DNA of 6,349 nt, from NCBI GenBank assembly GCA_025997095.1, contig BNUD01000115.1, positions 1-6,349 on the forward strand, written 5' to 3'. The stretch is from Betaproteobacteria bacterium. GTDB taxonomy: Bacteria > Pseudomonadota > Gammaproteobacteria > Burkholderiales > Rhodocyclaceae. This document shows, piece after piece, positions 4,090 through 6,349 of the stretch. The notes under the pieces were generated by a model, which was given only the letters and a program-made list of their open reading frames with translations, had not been told where the DNA came from and made no database searches. The translations under genes were made by a program, and so were the position numbers. How positions within the stretch are numbered: the stretch's first letter is position 1; each line of letters opens with the position of its first letter.

Positions 4090-5298
4090 GTGCGCCAATT
4101 TTTCCTCTTTTTGATGACGATGTGTTGCTTCTGCGCTTTGGTCAGGGCAGACGATAGCGCCTATCAGAACGCGCTGCGTTTGCTTGCCGAGGGGCGCATC
4201 GAGGAGGCGCGGGTTTCTTTGCAGGCGGTGATCAACCAGCAGCCGGAACACGCGGGCGCGTGGCTGGATCTGGCGATTTTGCAGTGCAGTATGGGAATGG
4301 GCGATGAGGCGAACGCGATGTTCGGGAGAATTCAGGGGCGTTTTAATCCGCCTCCGGCAATTTTGGAGTTGATCCGGCAGATTCAGCAGAGAGGTTGCCC
4401 GCGCCCGGAGACCAGCGCGCGGCGTATGGCGCGCAGCGCGTTCAAATTGGGGCGCGGTTACGACAATAATGTGAACCAGGGGGCGAGTAATCCGCTTTCG
4501 CTGGGCGGGTTGCCGCTGGCGTCTGAATTTCATCCGAAGGGGGACGGCTTTACCCAGGCCAGTCTGGAGACAACGCGCTTTTTTCCGCAGTATGGAACAA
4601 CATTTTATGGTCAGCTTCAGTCACGCTGGCATGACCATCTTTCGCGTTATAACCTGACGACGGCGCTCGCGGTGGCGGAGCAGCCGCTGCAACTGGACAA
4701 GTGGCTGACGCGCTCCGGCGTGAGTTTGAGTATGGCGCAGCTTGGCGGTCATCTGTATCAGAAACAGGCAGGGGTCTATGTGCAGGTGGCGCCGCCGTGG
4801 CCTGCGTTGCCGGAGGGCTGGCGCTACAGTTTCATGAGCACGATGAACCGGGTCTGGTATCCGACCTTGAAAAATTTTGACGCGGATATTGTGCAAAACC
4901 AGTTGATGGTGAATTTTCTGGGTGAAGAAACCCAGTTTATGGGCAGCGCGGGCGTGGCGCAGGATTTCGGCAAAAAAAACCGCCCCGGCGGTGACAAGCA
5001 TGGCTGGTTCGCAAACGCGGCTTTACGCCATCGTCTGACGCCACACCTGACCGGAGAACTTTCAGGCGCGCGCCAGGATTGGCGTGGAAAACAGGTTTAT
5101 TTTGCCGGTTTGATGGATACGAATACCCGGCGAGAACAGCATACAAGCCTCTGGCGTGCCGCCGCCGTGTATGCCTTGACGCCACAGCAGAGCGTGACGC
5201 TGGAATTCAGGGACTTGAAGAACCGGGAGAGTATTTCGCTTTTCACTTACCGCAGCCGTCAGGTGATGTTGAATTGGCAGTTTGAGTTTGGGAAGTGA
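4090..5298 (+). CDS. TPR and beta-barrel outer-membrane protein, Slam-like architecture
   Basis: 402 residues from GTG at 4090. An in-frame stop lies at 4072. The GTG gives a full signal peptide (MRQFFLFLMTMCCFCALVRA, then DDSAY); ATG at 4114 would cut into it. Neither start has a visible Shine-Dalgarno. Residues about 24-90 look like two TPR units (AYQNALRLLAEGRIEEARVSL and HAGAWLDLAILQCSMGMGDEA). From about 115 to the end alternating strands suggest an outer-membrane barrel, opening with FKLGRGYDNNVNQG and ending in VMLNWQFEFGK. TPR followed by a barrel is the plan of surface lipoprotein assembly modifiers (Slam), which at roughly 480-500 residues are longer. The last residue is Lys, not the usual aromatic. 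Divergent pairing with the FecR protein suggests a joint role at the cell surface; the substrate is unknown. Confidence 0.75.
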   Translation: MRQFFLFLMTMCCFCALVRADDSAYQNALRLLAEGRIEEARVSLQAVINQQPEHAGAWLDLAILQCSMGMGDEANAMFGRIQGRFNPPPAILELIRQIQQRGCPRPETSARRMARSAFKLGRGYDNNVNQGASNPLSLGGLPLASEFHPKGDGFTQASLETTRFFPQYGTTFYGQLQSRWHDHLSRYNLTTALAVAEQPLQLDKWLTRSGVSLSMAQLGGHLYQKQAGVYVQVAPPWPALPEGWRYSFMSTMNRVWYPTLKNFDADIVQNQLMVNFLGEETQFMGSAGVAQDFGKKNRPGGDKHGWFANAALRHRLTPHLTGELSGARQDWRGKQVYFAGLMDTNTRREQHTSLWRAAAVYALTPQQSVTLEFRDLKNRESISLFTYRSRQVMLNWQFEFGK

Positions 5299-5357
5299 AA
5301 GGGGGGACTCGAACGCTTTTCTGTAGAGCGGATAAGTAAATATGGGCGCAAAGAAGG

Positions 5358-5699
5358 TCAAAAGTCCAGCTGCGCCTCGGAGAGCGCCAGCGCCGCCGCG
5401 ATTTTTTCACGGCTGGATTTGCGAATGGTCTTTTTGATTTCAAGCTGGGCGTAAGCGCCCTGGGTAATCCCCATGCGATGGGCAACCTTTGCCTGGGTCA
5501 GCCCCATGTGTTCGCGCCATGCGCGGGCGGCTGACCAGCCGTTGTCCATTGCCAGATCCACCACGGCGGCGGGGATATAGGGCGCGCTCTGCGGGTTGCC
5601 TTTGATGAGCGCCTGATAGCTGGCAAAGGGCAACACGGCAAAGGCGGGATGCCCCGTGGCGTCGCGCAGGATTTGTACGGATTCAGTATGTGCGTTCAT
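5358..5699 (-). CDS. XRE-family antitoxin of a type II toxin-antitoxin pair
   Basis: 113 residues from ATG at 5699. A GTG immediately before it (5702) has slightly better spacing from AAGGTG and is a possible start. Residues 1-45 form a small N-terminal domain (GHPAFAVLPFASYQALI). Residues about 58-105 are a helix-turn-helix of the XRE/Cro type (WREHMGLTQAKVAHRMGITQ, then GAYAQLE). The protein should neutralise the upstream toxin and repress the operon. The two genes overlap by 17 bases, so they are translationally coupled. It ends 59 bases from the convergent TPR/barrel gene, with no clear terminator between. Confidence 0.85.
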   Translation of the reverse strand: MNAHTESVQILRDATGHPAFAVLPFASYQALIKGNPQSAPYIPAAVVDLAMDNGWSAARAWREHMGLTQAKVAHRMGITQGAYAQLEIKKTIRKSSREKIAAALALSEAQLDF

Positions 5700-5937
5700 C
5701 ACGTTTTTTCACCTTTTCAATGGAGACAATGCGCGCCGCGCCGTCAAAATCAAAAAATACCCGATAGTTCCCCACGCACAACCGAAATTGGCAGGGCTGA
5801 TTCACCAGAGCTTTAACACCCGCGCAGTCCGGCATATTGGCGAGTTTACCGACCTCGCGCCGGATGGTTTTGCTCTCTGCTGCGGGCAGTTTTCGCAACT
5901 GTTTGGCGGCGCATCTGGTGTAGAAAATTTCGTTCAT
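5683..5937 (-). CDS. RelE/ParE-family toxin
   Basis: 84 residues, MNEIFYTRCAAKQLRKLPAA..., the normal length for the family. The KQLRKLP helix, the RLCVGNYRVFFDFDG strand pair and the basic ...KKRDERTY end are typical of RelE/HigB-like mRNA interferases, where the C-terminal basic and Tyr residues act in ribosome-dependent cleavage. ParE-type action on gyrase cannot be excluded by eye. The order is toxin first, antitoxin second, as in higBA-type operons. There is no Shine-Dalgarno: the -10 TATAAT lies seven bases from the ATG, so the mRNA may be leaderless. The frame stays open upstream, but the earlier ATG (5976) falls inside the operator repeat and has no ribosome binding site. Confidence 0.85.
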   Translation of the reverse strand: MNEIFYTRCAAKQLRKLPAAESKTIRREVGKLANMPDCAGVKALVNQPCQFRLCVGNYRVFFDFDGAARIVSIEKVKKRDERTY

Positions 5938-5944
5938 GGGGTTA

Positions 5945-5950
5945 ATTATA
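5945..5950 (-). promoter_or_regulatory. -10 of the toxin-antitoxin operon
   Basis: Perfect TATAAT on the minus strand. At 17-base spacing the -35 position reads CGGGCA (3/6), which falls in the loop of the operator repeat. The predicted start falls at or next to the toxin ATG. Confidence 0.6.
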
Positions 5951-5956
5951 CGTTTG

Positions 5957-5987
5957 TTATTAGTTTTTGCCCGCATAAAACTAATAA
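5957..5987. promoter_or_regulatory. 11-bp inverted repeat, likely operator of the toxin-antitoxin operon
   Basis: TTATTAGTTTT (5957-5967) and AAAACTAATAA (5977-5987) are perfect inverted arms around a nine-base spacer. The element covers the -35 region of the operon. The XRE-type antitoxin, alone or with its toxin, is the obvious candidate ligand. Confidence 0.65.
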
Positions 5988-6072
5988 TTTTCCGGGCTAT
6001 CAGCGTTTGATGGCTGTTTCTCCTTTCAGATGATCTCACGCCCGTGCCGAATTTGTTATTTGTCATGCCTGA

Positions 6073-6349
6073 TGCCGTGCGACCAGACAAGGCGCGGGGC
6101 GGGATCGAAAACCGCGCCCCCGTCCCGCGCCCCCCGCCCTCGACCCCTCCGCCCCCGCAGGCCCCGGCACCGGCCCCTCCACTCCCGTCGATAACGACCT
6201 CTGGATCGGCGGCGATCCCACATTCACCGGTACCTCAGGCCAAAACAATACCTTCAAAATCGGTCAAGCCGCTCTCCTCAATGATCAACTCATCATCAAC
6301 GGTAATGGCGGTACCAATACCCTCGTCGCCGACGTCTTAGGTCACGACA
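6073..6349 (+). pseudogene. 5'-truncated or frameshifted beta-repeat surface protein (runs off the right edge)
   Basis: The frame is open from after the TGA at 6070-6072 to the window end, but it contains no ATG, GTG or TTG. It reads as a Pro/Ala/Gly linker (PAPPALDPSAPAGPGTGPST) followed by VDNDLWIGGDPTFTGTSG, then KIGQAALLNDQLIINGNGG and TNTLVADVLGHD. The Gly-Asn-Asp-rich turns resemble the repeat regions that follow DUF4214 domains in type I-secreted surface proteins, so this looks like the middle of a relative of the gene at the left edge with its N-terminal domain missing. A GTG-started frame at 6044 would join it only by a -1 shift, for example in the C-run at 6130-6135. Confidence 0.55.
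6108..6140 (-). repeat. right copy of the GC-rich inverted repeat
   Basis: Reverse complement of the block at 653-684, 23/24 identical in the inner part. Here it lies in the Pro-rich linker segment of the truncated surface-protein frame. It may therefore be a piece of such a gene that was also left, inverted, beside the DUF4214 gene. Confidence 0.5.

Noticed and set aside
3766..4533. Minus-strand frame spanning the divergent promoter region
   Set aside because: Covers the starts of two well-supported genes, has low-complexity basic composition and no ribosome site.
4970..4990. Eight-A run followed by CCGCCCC in the TPR/barrel gene, resembling the repeat terminator and a slippery site
   Set aside because: No matching downstream arm with a T tail, and the frame continues normally through G-K-K-N-R-P. 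The 14-base match to the repeats looks coincidental.
5299..5357. Terminator between the TPR/barrel gene and the antitoxin gene
   Set aside because: Only a weak CGC...GCG dyad, with no adequate stem or T run on either strand.

Overview
The window looks like an accessory, surface-protein-associated stretch of a Gram-negative proteobacterium, probably beta or gamma. Reasons: Sec signal peptides on a FecR-domain periplasmic protein and on a TPR plus outer-membrane beta-barrel protein, Shine-Dalgarno-led genes, a textbook CRP-type operator, and DUF4214 / glycine-asparagine-rich repeat protein pieces of the kind exported by type I secretion. No ribosomal RNA, tRNA, CRISPR array, transposase or integrase is visible, and the sequence does not allow a genus call.

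Layout. (1) 1-476, minus: the first 158 codons of a DUF4214 protein, with a CRP-like site 78 bp upstream of its start. (2) 477-754: promoter region plus a G-rich, quadruplex-prone block. (3) 755-2552: the most striking part, five tandem modules (R1-R5). Each has a strong minus-strand intrinsic terminator, a structured leader, a perfect Shine-Dalgarno locked in a GAAA-capped hairpin, and a 33-codon TTG-started ORF for a cationic one-helix peptide. Inside each ORF is a plausible antisense promoter facing the terminator. This is the layout of a type I toxin-antitoxin system, arrayed like Ldr/Rdl or Ibs/Sib in E. coli, but the peptide is not one I recognise. Modules alternate with two spacer types in the order R1-A-R2-B-R3-A-R4-B-R5-B. 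(4) 2550-3869, minus: FecR-domain protein with a C-terminal beta-rich domain. (5) 3870-4089: divergent intergenic region with a nine-G tract. (6) 4090-5298, plus: TPR and beta-barrel outer-membrane protein, Slam-like in architecture. (7) 5358-5937, minus: type II toxin-antitoxin operon, RelE/ParE-like toxin first and XRE-type antitoxin second, with an 11-bp inverted repeat at the promoter. (8) about 6073-6349, plus: the interior of a beta-repeat surface protein with no usable start codon, apparently 5'-truncated or frameshifted.

How the pieces may work together. The FecR protein and the TPR/barrel protein are divergent neighbours and may act as an exported protein and its outer-membrane partner. 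The DUF4214 gene and the right-edge fragment are parts of large secreted or surface proteins. The type I-like array and the type II module are independent addiction-type systems interleaved with these genes. The FecR gene points into the array, so its 3' read-through would be antisense to the last peptide module.

The part most worth pursuing is that the five modules are almost identical except for two short patches: a hairpin loop in the leader and codons 5-7 of the peptide. Both lie inside the predicted antisense RNA, as expected if each copy recognises only its own antitoxin.
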